Shown here piece after piece: positions 1 to 8,967 of a DNA stretch of 56,892 bases. The notes beneath the pieces are model-generated. The model made no database searches, was not told where the DNA came from, and worked only from the letters and a program-made list of their open reading frames with translations. Source of the stretch: Planctomycetia bacterium. GTDB lineage: Bacteria; Planctomycetota; Planctomycetia; Planctomycetales; Planctomycetaceae. Both the position numbers and the translations under genes were made by a program. Position 1 is the stretch's first letter. Each line of letters opens with the position of its first letter. The DNA lies in the NCBI GenBank assembly GCA_016200145.1, contig JACQFH010000130.1:1-56892 (forward strand), given 5' to 3'.

Positions 1-1
1 G

Positions 2-3000
2 GAAGAGCTGGCGGCGCCGGCCGACCCGCGCGTGCTGTACTGGCTGCGTCCGCTGCTGAAGCCGGTCGACGAACAGCGACGCCAGGCCGAAGACCTGCTG
101 TTCGTGGGCAATGCGCAGGCCCTGGGCACCGCCGACGGGGCCTGGAAAAAGCTGCTGGGGCCCGAGGACGCCGCCGGATCTCTGGCCCACGTCCGGGCGC
201 AGAGCAAAGCCGTGGCCGACGCCCTGCACCGCCGCGACGAAGTCTGGGCCCGCTTGTGGTCGCTGGCGATGTGGCTGGACGCTGCCGAGCACAGGCAAGT
301 CGTCGGGGCCGTCGCGCTGGCCGATCAGTTGGACAAACTGATTACAGACGTCGACACGCTCACCACGAAGCTGGAAGCGATCCATTCGGGCGAAGCACCG
401 TCGCTCGCTGAAACGTCGGCCGCGGCGGGACAGTCGCTCGACCACCTGCTCGACGAATTCAACAAGTTGCAGAAGGGCGCGCAGCGCAGCCGCGAAGAGA
501 CCGTGGAACTGGAGAAAACAGCCTCGTTTGGGATCCTGAGCGGCCTGTTGCGGTCGCCCCTGCTGACAGGGGCCGATCGTGAATTGCTCCGCGAGAAATA
601 CGACCGTATCGTGGGCAAGCTGCACGAATCGCGGCACGAGCTGCTCAAGGCCCAGCAGGCGGGTGAACCGCAAAAAAAATCGGACGTGAACGCCGTCGGC
701 GAAGCGCAGCGCGCGCGGCAGGTCGTCGAGAACATGCTGGCGATTCCCGCGCCGACCGACGAAGAGGCGACCTCGGCCGACGAGCGGCTGACGCGCACCG
801 AGACGGCAATCCGCAAGGCGCTCACTGGTACGTTTGCAAAGATTCGGGACGCCGCTGCGAACAGCGAGAAAACGGCAGATGCCGATCGCGCCCCGTCCGA
901 TCCGGCGACGGCCGGCGACGAGTTGTGGCTGAAAGACGACCTGGCGCACCGCGCGGGTTTGAGCGCGGCGGACCTGGCCGGGCGACGGCGGGCGTGGTTC
1001 GTCCCGCGCCTGGAATCGCCGGCGACGCGCGACGACCGCACGTGGCAATCGCCTTCGCGGCGGCTGATGCAGTTCGACCTGGCGGCGCTGGCACTGTGGC
1101 ACGCCAATCGGGCGCTGGATGATTTCTGGGGCCCCGTTCCCGGCGCCCCCGAAAAAGAACCGTATTTCGCGCGCGCCGCCCGCGATTTTCTCACGGGCCT
1201 CGACGGTGACGAAGCCGTGCGCCGTGACGCGTATTTTGCCGATCGCAGACAGGCGCTCGAAGCCAAGCTCGATCTGCGCGAGAAGTCGACGCGGCTGACG
1301 GCCAGAGTCGACGAGAAAGCCGTCGTGTTCGAGGCACAGGTGGCCGAGCGCAAGCAGACGGCGGCCGTCACCGGTTCGGCCGGCGCACCCGCGGGGACGG
1401 CGGCAGTGTTCGTCGTGCGGCGCAGCGGCCGCGAGCTGGAGCGCGGGCTGTGGTACCAGGACCGAGAGCACCGCGACGTGTGGCGGCAGGGTGTACTGCT
1501 TCCGGCCGACGCGGCGCAGAAACCGGCGGAGTTCACGATCCTCAAAGAGGTGACGGCCGGCGGCCGCGAACCGCGGAAACTGGCGGCCCGCGCCCTGTAT
1601 CGCGGGCACATGTCGAGCGACGCCGACGCGGCCGCGTCGTTCGATGCGCAGATGCGATTCGTGCGGCCGATCGAACCGGTCGCCGTGAACGCCCTGCCGC
1701 CCGAAATCCGGCTGAAAGGCAGCCGGCACGCGGTGACCGAGCTGATGTTTATCGTCGACGCGTCGGGCTCGATGACCGAAAACCTGGCGGGCAAAGAGAC
1801 AAAGAACGTCGCCGAGCAGAAATGGACGCTGGCGAAAAGCGCCATGCGCACGATTATGAGCGAGCTGGTGGCGCGCCAGAGCGAATGGGACGCCAACGAC
1901 GAAGAGTGGCGTGCCGGTCTGATGGTGTACGGCCACCGCGTCGTGTGGCTGAACCGGATCGGTAACCCGCAATACAATGTGCGCGCGACCGAAGAAGAAC
2001 GGCAGCAATGGGCGGCGAACCAGGTCCTGCCGCACACCGACGTGGAGCTCTTGGTCGATCTCAAGCGGTTCGATGCGGATCTGGGCGAGCGGATCAACAC
2101 GGCGCTCAATCGGGCCAGTCCCTGCGGCCCCACGCCGCTGTATTATTCGCTGCGCGAGGCCGTGAAAGTCTTCGAGAGGGTACCGCCCAACCCGGGCGAG
2201 CAGCCCAGCCGGCACATCATTCTCGTGACCGACGGGGTGAACAACCCCATGCCCCCCCCTGGCGGCGTCGACGTCGTGCCGGGCGCCCTGCAGGCCGCGC
2301 TGCGGACTTTCAAGCAGACGCACCAGAACTCAGCGATCACGGTCGACGTGGTGTATTTCGGTCTCGTCGGCGAGGGTGAACGGAATGCGATCCCGGGGCT
2401 GAAGAATTTCGTCAACGAGGCCAACGACCTGGCTGCCTCGCGGCCGGGCGAAAAAATCGACCACATGCACATGGCCGCCAGCCCCGAGAACTTGATTTAC
2501 AGCGTGAGAATGGCCGTCGAGCGCAGCCGCCTCAAATATCGCGTGGTTCGCGCGGGCACGCCGCCCGCGGCAGACGGCTTCCAGCCGGCCAACTCCACCT
2601 GGACGGCGCCGGCGCAGGGCGCGCTGCCTGATTCGTTCACGGTCCAGATCGAGGGATCGCCCGAAACATTTCAGGACGTGCGGCTGGAGGGGGGCGAGGC
2701 GCTGCGGCTGCTGTTCAAGAAAGACAAGCTGGAATTCGAGCCGCAGCCGCCCGAGAAAGGCCTGCTCAAGCGCCTGACCGCCGGCTCGGGACGATCACGG
2801 GTGTACGTGCACCCGTTCGTGCCTGCCAGCGGCAGCGACGACGTGCTGTTCAAATACGGAGTGCAGTTTGTCGAAAACTCGCGATTCACGCCGCGCCCCA
2901 TCGATTTCTGGGCCGAGGTCACGCCGGTCCGCCAGGATGAAGACGGCACGTCGCATGACGGCGGCCACGAGCCGGCGGTGTTCTTCGATCGTTCATTTGC

Positions 3001-3538
3001 GCCGGCCCAGCGAATGCCTGTGCTGCAGTTCAAGTTTCCGCGTTGGCCGGCGCAGGCCAATGCAGCCCGCGTGAAACTGTGGATCAGGTTTCCGGACGCG
3101 CGCGGGCGATCGCCGGTCGATCCGCAGCGGCTGAAATATCGCGACGTGCAGAAATCATCGGCGGCGGTGGACGGAGGCTACAAGCTGGCCGATTTCCCCG
3201 TCGCATTGCGTGTTTCAGAAGCCGGTCTGGGGAATGGACGCGTGCTGATCACCGTTGCCGAACAGCAGCTCGACGACGGCCGGCCGCGCGACTGGTGCCG
3301 CATCGAGCTTTCGGCCCGGGCAGACGCGGTGACGCGGCGCTACTTTCTGGGGGAACGCCGGGCCGACCACGTGTTCGAATTCCAGGATGGAAAAAGGCCC
3401 GACCCGGGCGAGCTGGAATTGCTGGTGACGCCGGCGGCCGTGCTGAAAGACAACGCGTTGCAAATTCCGTCCGACGAAGACGAAATCCGGCCGGTGCCGG
3501 TGACTCCGCCTTCGGCGGGCGACCCCGCCCCGAATTGA
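2..3538 (+). CDS. Large von Willebrand factor A domain protein, 5' end missing
   Basis: The frame is open to the left edge, so the true start lies outside the window; 1178 residues are present. The first ~400 residues are charged and helical-looking, with Ala/Glu/Lys-rich stretches that could form coiled coils. A VWA domain begins with a canonical MIDAS loop (IVDASGSM; its Asp codon is at 1757) and runs to about nt 2530, followed by ~330 residues of beta-rich, Pro-containing sequence. No membrane segment is visible in the part present. VWA domains bind protein ligands through a metal ion. hcp follows about 240 bp downstream on the same strand, so a role in assembly or regulation of the T6SS is plausible. 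That is inference; I do not recognise a named family for the whole protein. Confidence 0.8.
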   Translation, partial: EELAAPADPRVLYWLRPLLKPVDEQRRQAEDLLFVGNAQALGTADGAWKKLLGPEDAAGSLAHVRAQSKAVADALHRRDEVWARLWSLAMWLDAAEHRQVVGAVALADQLDKLITDVDTLTTKLEAIHSGEAPSLAETSAAAGQSLDHLLDEFNKLQKGAQRSREETVELEKTASFGILSGLLRSPLLTGADRELLREKYDRIVGKLHESRHELLKAQQAGEPQKKSDVNAVGEAQRARQVVENMLAIPAPTDEEATSADERLTRTETAIRKALTGTFAKIRDAAANSEKTADADRAPSDPATAGDELWLKDDLAHRAGLSAADLAGRRRAWFVPRLESPATRDDRTWQSPSRRLMQFDLAALALWHANRALDDFWGPVPGAPEKEPYFARAARDFLTGLDGDEAVRRDAYFADRRQALEAKLDLREKSTRLTARVDEKAVVFEAQVAERKQTAAVTGSAGAPAGTAAVFVVRRSGRELERGLWYQDREHRDVWRQGVLLPADAAQKPAEFTILKEVTAGGREPRKLAARALYRGHMSSDADAAASFDAQMRFVRPIEPVAVNALPPEIRLKGSRHAVTELMFIVDASGSMTENLAGKETKNVAEQKWTLAKSAMRTIMSELVARQSEWDANDEEWRAGLMVYGHRVVWLNRIGNPQYNVRATEEERQQWAANQVLPHTDVELLVDLKRFDADLGERINTALNRASPCGPTPLYYSLREAVKVFERVPPNPGEQPSRHIILVTDGVNNPMPPPGGVDVVPGALQAALRTFKQTHQNSAITVDVVYFGLVGEGERNAIPGLKNFVNEANDLAASRPGEKIDHMHMAASPENLIYSVRMAVERSRLKYRVVRAGTPPAADGFQPANSTWTAPAQGALPDSFTVQIEGSPETFQDVRLEGGEALRLLFKKDKLEFEPQPPEKGLLKRLTAGSGRSRVYVHPFVPASGSDDVLFKYGVQFVENSRFTPRPIDFWAEVTPVRQDEDGTSHDGGHEPAVFFDRSFAPAQRMPVLQFKFPRWPAQANAARVKLWIRFPDARGRSPVDPQRLKYRDVQKSSAAVDGGYKLADFPVALRVSEAGLGNGRVLITVAEQQLDDGRPRDWCRIELSARADAVTRRYFLGERRADHVFEFQDGKRPDPGELELLVTPAAVLKDNALQIPSDEDEIRPVPVTPPSAGDPAPN

Positions 3539-3778
3539 TCGGATCAGGACCGGACACGGTGTCGGCGCTGAAAAAAAAGAAAATTCACGCAACAATTTCT
3601 CTGCCGCCGCGACAACTGTGATGTCCGCGGCAGACAAGCCACGACGAACAGGCGGCCGGAAGGGATTGAGACACACGGGACAAGCCCCTCGGCAGGGCGG
3701 CGGCAACCGGCCAAAATCGCCGTAAGTTCCATACTCATCAAGGCGTTCGGAAAAATCTCTTTTCACTCGGAGGATCTC
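3539..3778 (+). other. Intergenic region upstream of hcp
   Basis: No gene is seen in these 240 bases. A short A-rich tract (3569-3582) is followed by an inverted repeat with 7-bp arms (3601-3607 with 3627-3633). A strong GGAGG ribosome binding site lies just before the hcp ATG. The promoter of hcp is probably here, but no convincing -35/-10 pair can be picked. Confidence 0.4.
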
Positions 3779-4264
3779 ATGGCTGGTTACATCAAGTTCG
3801 ACGGAATCGACGGAGAAGTTCAAGACAAGGACCACAAGAACTGGACCGAGATCGAATCGTTTTCGCTCGGGATCCACAAGCCCACGGTTTCCGGTGCGAC
3901 CGGCTCGTCCCGGCGCCGCGGCGACGAGGAAGTTTCCGACATGTCGGTCACGAAACTCGTCGATAAGACGAGCCCGAAACTCGAAGAAGCCTGCTGTAAC
4001 GGCAAGGTCTTTCCGAAGGTGACGATCCATTGCACGGCGTCCTACACCGATGGCGGCCGCGTTACGTACCTGGCTTACGAGCTGGAGCACGTGCAGGTCA
4101 CCTCTTACAACATCAACGGCCACGCGCAATCGGAACAGGTTCCGGGCGAACAGTTGTCCCTGAACTTCGAGAAGTTCAAGGTGACCTACACCGAGAACGA
4201 CGAGAAGGGCAAGAAGAAGGGGAACGTCGAGATGACGTGGAACAACATGGAAGGCAAGAAGTAG
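3779..4264 (+). CDS. hcp: T6SS tube protein Hcp (TssD)
   Basis: Hcp forms the hexameric rings that stack into the inner tube fired by the T6SS. The 161-residue length is typical. The start MAGYIKFDGIDGE, the central E-x-SFSLGI segment and the C-terminal beta strands ending in VEMTWNNMEGKK match the Hcp1 family. The ATG at 3779 follows a strong GGAGG ribosome binding site, as expected for a protein made in large amounts. It is followed by hairpins that could end or attenuate transcription before vgrG, which would keep Hcp in excess over the spike protein. Confidence 0.95.
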   Translation: MAGYIKFDGIDGEVQDKDHKNWTEIESFSLGIHKPTVSGATGSSRRRGDEEVSDMSVTKLVDKTSPKLEEACCNGKVFPKVTIHCTASYTDGGRVTYLAYELEHVQVTSYNINGHAQSEQVPGEQLSLNFEKFKVTYTENDEKGKKKGNVEMTWNNMEGKK

Positions 4265-4285
4265 CCGAAACGGCGTCCCCCGTTT

Positions 4286-4308
4286 CCCCTCTCCGCGCCG
4301 GAGAGGGG
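4286..4308 (+). terminator. Perfect hairpin after hcp, possible attenuator
   Basis: Arms 4286-4295 and 4299-4308 (CCCCTCTCCG / CGGAGAGGGG) pair perfectly over 10 bp with a 3-nt loop, 22 bases after the hcp stop. There is no U-tract, so it may stabilise the hcp mRNA end or slow polymerase rather than act as a classical terminator. Confidence 0.4.
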
Positions 4309-4326
4309 CGGGGGCCGTGCCGCCGG

Positions 4327-4347
4327 AACCGGCAATCGCCGGTTTCT
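4327..4347 (+). terminator. Possible intrinsic terminator between hcp and vgrG
   Basis: A 7-bp stem (AACCGGC 4327-4333 with GCCGGTT 4338-4344, loop AATC) runs into a short T-rich stretch (TTTCTT). A third inverted repeat (4365-4373 with 4386-4394) follows. These structures fill the 198-bp gap before vgrG and suggest separate expression levels for hcp and vgrG. Confidence 0.4.
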
Positions 4348-4462
4348 TCGTGCTTGTCCCGTCTCGGGACCGGGGCTCGCGGGCTCCGGTCCCGAAACGT
4401 CGTCCGGGCGGCGGCCCGCCCGCAACGATGTCTGCCGCCGCTCTTCGAACGAGGTCTCGATC

Positions 4463-6622
4463 ATGGCCATTGCAGTTGCCCAGAAGACGCGCCGGCTGAA
4501 CTTCGCCGTGACGTCGAAGAAAGAAAACGATCTCGTCCTGCACGGATTTCAGGGGCACGAAGAGATCTCGCGGCTGTCCTGGTTCGATCTCGACCTGCGA
4601 TCGCACGACCTGAAGACCGATCCGAAGTCTCTCGTCGGGCACACCGTGACGTTTCATGTGAAGTACCACGACGACTCGCCGCGCGTCTTCAGCGGCTACA
4701 TCAGCCAGTTTTCGGCCGGGCCGATCGTCGACGACAAAGATGGCCCGCAGGACGATCGCACCTGGCGGCATTACCATGCGCGGGTCGTGCCGTGGCTGTG
4801 GTTCCTGACCCGCAAATCGAATTGCCGGATCTTTTTTCAGAAAACCGTCAAGGAAATCATCAAAAAGGTCTTTGACGACGCCGGGTTCAACGGGCACTAC
4901 GACGACAGCAAGCTCGACGGCAAGTACCCGAAGCGCGAGTATTGCGTGCAGTACCGTGAGACCGATTTCAATTTCGTGTCGAGGCTGATGGAAGAAGAGG
5001 GGATCTTCTATTTCTTCCAGCACAGCAAAGATGGCAAGCACACGCTGGTGCTGGGCGACAGCGACAAACCCTGGTCGGACGCCGAAGACGTCTACACCGA
5101 CCATTCCGGCGGGCACAAGGTCACCAGCTACGAATACTTTTCGCAGTGGGAACACACCTGCGAATTTCGGTCGGGGAGCTGGGCGCAGACCGACTACGAT
5201 TTCAAAACGCCGTCGAAGCTGCTGGGCGTTCCCGTGCCCACGCATTTCCAGGTCAGCGCCGGCGAGATCAACAACCAGAAGTTCGAGCTGTACGACTACC
5301 CGGGTTTTGTGGACGTTCACGACGGCGAAGACAAGATCGAAGCCGGCAACCGCCTCACGACGCTCCGCATGGAAGAAGAAGAAGCGGGGCACAACGTCGT
5401 GCATGGGGCGAGCGAATACCGCTCGCTGGGACCGGGCGCGCGGTTCAAGATCGGGCCCAAGCACCGGGCCCACGACAGCGAGGCCCAGAAACAGTTCGTC
5501 GTCACCTCGATCCAGCACATCGCCACCGAAACGACGCATTATGGATCAGGTTCGGAGGGGGGCGGCGGCCAGGACTATCACAATTCGTTCACCTGCATGC
5601 CGGCCAAAGAAAAATTCCGTCCGGCACGCCTCACTCCCAAGCCGGTGGTGCATGGATCGCAGACGGCGCGCGTGGTGGGCCCCGACGGCGAAGAGATCTA
5701 CTGCGACGAATTCGGCCGTGTGAAGGTCGAGTTCTTCTGGGACCGCGCGGGGTTCCAGGGGGAGCGCCCGGAAGTCCGATCGTGCTGGATCCGCGTGGCC
5801 AACAACCTGGCCGGCAAGCAATGGGGGTTTGTGGCCGTTCCCCGCGTCGGGCAGGAAGTCGTCGTCGAATTTCTGGAAGGGGATCCCGATCGGCCCTTGA
5901 TCGTGGGGAGCGTCTATAACAAAGAGCAGAAGTTGCACTATTCCCTGGCCGAAGGGGCCGACCGCGACAAGAACAAGACGAAGACGTACCTCATTACCAA
6001 CAGTTCGCCGGGGGGCAAGGGCTTCAACGAGCTGATGTTCGACGACAAGGCCGACCACGAGCAGGTGTTCGTGCACGCGCAGAAGAACATGGATGTGCGC
6101 GTCCGCAACGATTCGAAAGAACGAATCTACGGCAACAGGCACCAGATCATCGGTTGGGAAGACGAAGGAAAAGAAGGGGGCAACCAGTACGAACTGGTGC
6201 ACAAAGATAAGCACTTGCACATCAAGGGGAACCACGCCGAGAAAATCGAAGGCGACATGCAACTGACGATCGGCGGCGGCAAGGGAGGCAACCTCGACCT
6301 GGTGGTCGACAAGAATCGGGCCGAGATGGTTTCCGGCAACGACAACCGGCACGTGAAACTGAGTCTGAATGAGAAGGTCGACGGCAGCGTCTCCATGGAC
6401 GTGGGGATGAGTCAGAACACCAAAGTGGGCATGATCAGCGCCCTCGAGGCGGGGCAGACGGTTCACATCAAGTCGGGTATGACGCTGGTGCTGGAAGCGG
6501 GTGTGCAGCTTTCGCTGAAGGTGGGGGGGAGTTTTGTCGACATCAGCCCGTTAGGGGTCTGCATCACCGGGCCGATGGTGATGATCAACGGCACTGGTAG
6601 CGCGCAAGCGCAAGCGTTGTGA
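4463..6622 (+). CDS. vgrG: T6SS spike protein VgrG (TssI)
   Basis: VgrG forms the trimeric spike at the tip of the Hcp tube. The 719-residue protein has the gp27-like part (phage late-control D fold; for example YRETDFNFVSRLMEEEGIFYFF), the gp5 OB-fold segment (SCWIRVANNLAGKQWGFVAVPRVGQEVVVEF, quoted here only as a landmark in two parts: SCWIRVANNLAGKQWG and FVAVPRVGQEVVVEF) and a beta-helical tail ending at GTGSAQAQAL. It has no extra C-terminal effector domain, so cargo should be loaded through the adaptor and PAAR genes that follow. A GAGG site precedes the ATG. A perfect stem-loop (6624-6631 with 6636-6643) sits directly after the stop. Confidence 0.95.
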   Translation: MAIAVAQKTRRLNFAVTSKKENDLVLHGFQGHEEISRLSWFDLDLRSHDLKTDPKSLVGHTVTFHVKYHDDSPRVFSGYISQFSAGPIVDDKDGPQDDRTWRHYHARVVPWLWFLTRKSNCRIFFQKTVKEIIKKVFDDAGFNGHYDDSKLDGKYPKREYCVQYRETDFNFVSRLMEEEGIFYFFQHSKDGKHTLVLGDSDKPWSDAEDVYTDHSGGHKVTSYEYFSQWEHTCEFRSGSWAQTDYDFKTPSKLLGVPVPTHFQVSAGEINNQKFELYDYPGFVDVHDGEDKIEAGNRLTTLRMEEEEAGHNVVHGASEYRSLGPGARFKIGPKHRAHDSEAQKQFVVTSIQHIATETTHYGSGSEGGGGQDYHNSFTCMPAKEKFRPARLTPKPVVHGSQTARVVGPDGEEIYCDEFGRVKVEFFWDRAGFQGERPEVRSCWIRVANNLAGKQWGFVAVPRVGQEVVVEFLEGDPDRPLIVGSVYNKEQKLHYSLAEGADRDKNKTKTYLITNSSPGGKGFNELMFDDKADHEQVFVHAQKNMDVRVRNDSKERIYGNRHQIIGWEDEGKEGGNQYELVHKDKHLHIKGNHAEKIEGDMQLTIGGGKGGNLDLVVDKNRAEMVSGNDNRHVKLSLNEKVDGSVSMDVGMSQNTKVGMISALEAGQTVHIKSGMTLVLEAGVQLSLKVGGSFVDISPLGVCITGPMVMINGTGSAQAQAL

Positions 6623-6623
6623 G

Positions 6624-6643
6624 CCGGGGACGTGAGTCCCCGG
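6624..6643 (+). repeat. Stem-loop directly after vgrG
   Basis: CCGGGGAC and GTCCCCGG form a perfect 8-bp stem with a GTGA loop, two bases after the vgrG stop. No T-tract follows. It may be a dispersed intergenic hairpin or an mRNA-stabilising element. Confidence 0.4.
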
Positions 6644-6787
6644 GTGCGCGTGTTGTGAATGGCGACGTCGTTGGAAAAGACGGCGCTTGAGTAAAGGCTG
6701 ATTATCCGTTACGGTAAACCCGCTACGGTAGCCGTTCGGCCGTTTCGTCGAGTTCAACGCACACCGCGAGAACCATCCAGAACTCCA

Positions 6788-7849
6788 ATGCGCGTCGTAC
6801 TGGAAGTCGTGTCGGGACCGTTCAAGGGTCGCAAAACGGTTCTGGGAACCAACGACAGTCTTTCGATCGGTCGCTCAGACTGGGCCCAGTTGGTCTGCAC
6901 CTATGACGATCGCATGTCGCGCGTGCACTTCAAGTTGCGCAGCGACGAAATGGGCTGCTACCTGATCGACCCTTCCAGCCGCAATGGGACGTTCGTTAAC
7001 GGCATGCGGGTCACCGACTGCATGCTCCGCGACGGTGACCGGATCAACGCCGGGATGACCGATTTCGTCGTCGAAATCGAAGGGGATTCCCCCGAACAGG
7101 CCCGGACGATGACGGGGACGTCGTGGGTGCCGAAGGACGTCGATTCGGTGTTGCAGAAATCGACGCAGCAGCGATTGAACGTACACTACACAATCGAGCC
7201 GTGCGATTCGCATTTGACGCTGTATCGCGGGGAAATTGCCGCGCTTTCGCCGGCCAAGCTCGCGCTGGTGATGCGGCTCATGCATCCCTTGCACATCATC
7301 GTCGATCTCAAACGCCTGGGAATGCCGTTACCAGAGGGCCTGGGGGAGCCGCAGTACCTGTTCGACTGGCTCGATCCGCTGGCGGCGAAGGCGGCCTCTC
7401 CTATCCTGATTTCGCCCGCAGCCGACAACGACGCCTGGAAACCGCTTGTCGACGAAGGCTGGGGGCAGGATGCCGTCGTGTGCCTGTTCTCGAAGCTTCC
7501 GACGGCCGATCTGGTGGCGCACTGGCGCACAATCTGCCGCGGCAAGTCGGGTGGGCACCCGGCGGTGTATGGTTATTGCTGGCCGTCGGTGTTGGCGCCG
7601 GTGCTGACGCACTCGCCAGCCAGCCAGGTCTCGAAGCTGATGACCGGAATCGAGTGCGTCCTGGTTGAGTTCCCGGATCTGCCGGAAACATGGCAACTGT
7701 TTGGCGACGCGATGCTGGCCCAGGCGCTTAACAAGTTCGGTTTTACTCCCCCGTTGCCTCCCGGCACGCCGGGCACAGAGCCGGTGAACCTGCCGGGGAC
7801 CGCGGCGCCGGGGACGCCGGCTTCGGGGAGTTCGAGCTCGAAGAAGTGA
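6788..7849 (+). CDS. FHA domain fused to DUF4123 (probable T6SS effector adaptor)
   Basis: Residues 1-100 form an FHA domain, with the landmarks IGRSDWAQL, SRVHFKL and SSRNGTFVNG that mark the phosphothreonine-binding loops. Residues ~140-330 resemble DUF4123 (Tap/TEC), a chaperone family that loads effectors onto VgrG; the stretch PAVYGYCWPSVLAPVL lies in its conserved C-terminal part. The last ~30 residues are Pro/Gly/Ser-rich. Position between vgrG and PAAR fits an adaptor role. The fusion suggests that loading may depend on a phosphorylated partner, with the PP2C phosphatase at 26287-27180 a possible antagonist. No Ser/Thr kinase gene is present in the window. The DUF4123 assignment is by pattern and less certain than the FHA one. 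Confidence 0.8.
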   Translation: MRVVLEVVSGPFKGRKTVLGTNDSLSIGRSDWAQLVCTYDDRMSRVHFKLRSDEMGCYLIDPSSRNGTFVNGMRVTDCMLRDGDRINAGMTDFVVEIEGDSPEQARTMTGTSWVPKDVDSVLQKSTQQRLNVHYTIEPCDSHLTLYRGEIAALSPAKLALVMRLMHPLHIIVDLKRLGMPLPEGLGEPQYLFDWLDPLAAKAASPILISPAADNDAWKPLVDEGWGQDAVVCLFSKLPTADLVAHWRTICRGKSGGHPAVYGYCWPSVLAPVLTHSPASQVSKLMTGIECVLVEFPDLPETWQLFGDAMLAQALNKFGFTPPLPPGTPGTEPVNLPGTAAPGTPASGSSSSKK

Positions 7850-7973
7850 GTACTCAGTACGCCTGCTTTCGGGAAATTGACTTCTTGAATTTCATTCCAT
7901 TTTCCGGTCAACTGTTGCTGGAACGGCACGAGAATGGAATTGCGGTTGATGCCATGAAATCTGAATGAGCTGA

Positions 7974-8276
7974 ATGCCGATGCCTCCCGCTGCACGAATC
8001 ACCGATATGCACGTTTGCCCCATGGTCACGCCGGGGGTCCCGCCGATCCCCCATGTGGGGGGGCCGGTTTTGAAAGGCGACCCGACGGTCTTGATCGGGT
8101 TTTTGCCGGCCGCCCGCGTCGGCGATACTGCATTCTGCGTCGGTCCGCCCGACGCGATCGTGAAGGGGTCGACCAGTGTTCTGATCAGCTACATGCCGGC
8201 CGCCCGCATGGGGGATACGACGGCGCACGGGGGGACCATAGTGCTGGGATTGCCGACGGTGATGATCGGGGGCTGA
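7974..8276 (+). CDS. PAAR-domain spike tip protein
   Basis: The 100-residue protein has the repeating PAAR pattern (MPPAARITDMHVCP, FLPAARVGDTAFC, YMPAARMGDTTAHGG). His and Cys residues are placed to bind the single zinc of the cone. PAAR proteins cap VgrG and carry effectors. Its ATG at 7974 is followed by a second in-frame ATG at 7980, and either could be used. It has no fused toxin domain. It sits between the adaptor and the two probable effectors, as in other VgrG-effector modules. Confidence 0.9.
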   Translation: MPMPPAARITDMHVCPMVTPGVPPIPHVGGPVLKGDPTVLIGFLPAARVGDTAFCVGPPDAIVKGSTSVLISYMPAARMGDTTAHGGTIVLGLPTVMIGG

Positions 8277-8334
8277 AATGCGCAGCACGTGCTGCGCTGG
8301 ACGACACGACATCCAAACGCGACGGGAGGGGCCC

Positions 8335-8925
8335 ATGATTCCCGCAGTCCATCCGGCCGGCGCTACGACCGCGGCCAATTTGAGCGGCGCGGCGTGGTGG
8401 CAGGCGAACCAAGCGAAGTTTCCCAACAGCGAGTCGGTCGACGACCTGGCCATGCCGTTTCGCGAATCGGTCAGGCAGTTCCTCGCCGCGCTGGCTGTGG
8501 CCGGCGCGCGAGTGACAATCGATACAACGCGGCGGAACAAGCAGCGGGCCTACCTGATGCACTCCAGTTGGGGGATCGCGCACGGCCAGATCAGCCCGGC
8601 AAAGGTTTCCGCCGAGCCGGGGGTGAATATCGTCTGGGACCATGGCAACCTGGCCGCGTCGCGAACGGCGGCCCAGCAGATGGTGAACCTGTTCCACATG
8701 GCGTATGATGCAGCGCTGAATTCGAACCACATCGCCGGGAATGCGATCGACATGACGATCACGTGGGTCGGGAAGATGAAGATCAAGAACAAGGCCGGGC
8801 ACGTGGTGGAAATCGGCGCCCCGTTCGACGGCGCGCACAACGCGCACCTGCACACGGTGGGCGCGGGTTACGGCGTGAAAAAACTGCTGAAAGACCCCCC
8901 GCACTGGTCGGTGAATGGGCATTAG
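8335..8925 (+). CDS. Probable M15-type zinc peptidase, candidate T6SS cell-wall effector
   Basis: The ATG at 8335 is chosen because GGGAGGGG lies just upstream; the open frame extends back to 8278. The 196-residue product carries S130-x-H132-xx-G-x-A-x-D139 (SNHIAGNAID), the hallmark of M15 / VanX-VanY / MepA peptidases. A late D187-PP-H190-W (DPPHWS) fits the place of the E-xx-H zinc site. Such enzymes cleave D-amino-acid bonds in peptidoglycan stem peptides. There is no signal peptide, and it directly follows PAAR, so T6SS delivery is likely. The enzyme class rests on these motifs. The effector role is inferred from position, and no immunity gene is evident beside it. Confidence 0.7.
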   Translation: MIPAVHPAGATTAANLSGAAWWQANQAKFPNSESVDDLAMPFRESVRQFLAALAVAGARVTIDTTRRNKQRAYLMHSSWGIAHGQISPAKVSAEPGVNIVWDHGNLAASRTAAQQMVNLFHMAYDAALNSNHIAGNAIDMTITWVGKMKIKNKAGHVVEIGAPFDGAHNAHLHTVGAGYGVKKLLKDPPHWSVNGH

Positions 8926-8967
8926 GTGCTGGCGGTTCTCTGGAACTAACTGGGCTGCAAAACAATC

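Noticed and set aside
325-2133. 602-codon - strand frame opposite the VWA gene
   Set aside because: Ser/Arg-rich shadow of a real gene with no recognisable motif.
3215-5539. Long open frame on the - strand (774 codons) over hcp and vgrG
   Set aside because: It lies opposite genes with clear family motifs; its product is rich in Arg/Val/Pro shadow sequence with no domain. High GC content makes such frames common.
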